A stretch of 42,006 nucleotides of DNA from an uncultured Collinsella sp. (GTDB lineage: Bacteria; Actinomycetota; Coriobacteriia; Coriobacteriales; Coriobacteriaceae): assembly GCA_958403395.1 (NCBI GenBank), contig CATXXF010000015.1:1-42006 (forward strand), written 5' to 3'. Position 1 is the stretch's first letter, and every line of letters begins with the position of its first letter. The position numbers were made by a program, and so were the translations under genes. This document shows, piece by piece, positions 41,942 to 42,006 of the stretch. Under the pieces are notes generated by a model. That model did not search any database. It saw nothing but the letters and a program-made list of their open reading frames with translations, and had not been told where the DNA came from.

Positions 41942-42006
41942 TGGTGGAGGTTAGGGGGATCGAACCCCTGACCTCAGGCTTGCAAAGCCCGCGCTCTCCC
42001 AGCTGA
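41942..42006 (-). tRNA. tRNA-Ala(TGC), 5' end beyond the window
   Basis: The 3' part is complete: anticodon loop TTTGCAA (anticodon TGC), T-arm CAGGGG-TTCGATC-CCC, acceptor CCTCC, discriminator A and CCA. The first bases of the acceptor and D-arm are cut off by the window edge. It is 4 bases upstream of tRNA-Ile. Confidence 0.93.

Noticed and set aside
41861..42006. tRNA-Ile/tRNA-Ala as an rRNA operon spacer
   Set aside because: In transcription order it is Ala then Ile, the reverse of the usual 16S-Ile-Ala-23S spacer, and a terminator follows directly with no rRNA sequence.

Overview
The window is 42 kb of GC-rich, gene-dense bacterial chromosome. Gene content, actinobacterial gene orders (gluABCD-like order, rpsF-ssb-rpsR-rplI-dnaB), an NfnAB transhydrogenase and the protein sequences suggest a Coriobacteriia member, most likely Collinsella or a close relative. 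This assignment is inference from recognition, not from a database search. I see no prophage, CRISPR array, transposase or rRNA gene. Most genes are core metabolism or information processing.

Layout. 1-6.3 kb (+ strand): prs (PRPP synthesis), a less conserved gene with a PD-(D/E)XK nuclease-like C-terminus flanked by two 200-bp inverted-repeat elements, pth, and the overlapping pair nfnA-nfnB. 6.4-10.1 kb (-): a polar amino-acid (glutamate-type) ABC transporter operon, ending in a cytidylate-kinase-like gene. 10.3-16.5 kb (-): a YqeY-like protein, a parvulin foldase, an orphan PTS EIIA, and purF-purM-purN. 16.8-18 kb (+): a CmpB-family membrane protein. 18.1-25.3 kb (-): a MoaE-like protein, a class B sortase, purE and carAB. 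25.5-31.8 kb (-): a membrane-anchored protein, an ABC exporter, a Nudix hydrolase, purD and purA. 31.8-35.2 kb (-): rpsF-ssb-rpsR-rplI-dnaB. 35.6-38.2 kb (+): two tRNA-Ser genes, a structured non-coding stretch, a TRIC-type channel and a polymer-forming membrane protein. 38.4-42 kb (-): typA, two small unknowns, a bifunctional-nuclease-family protein, tRNA-Ile and the start-truncated tRNA-Ala.

Nucleotide synthesis dominates. prs makes PRPP, purF/M/N/E/D/A use it for IMP and AMP, and carAB feeds pyrimidine and arginine synthesis. The genes lie in several transcription units. carA has a textbook PyrR-binding loop touching its ribosome binding site.

The most unusual content is between the genes. 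There are families of palindromic repeats placed right after stop codons. The carB-purE gap holds three long hairpins, two of which share a loop but have unrelated stems. A cloverleaf-like element follows the tRNA-Ser pair and begins with an inverted tRNA-Ser 3' fragment. A nuclease-like gene sits between two size-matched inverted-repeat elements. No complete new defence or mobile system can be demonstrated from this window alone.
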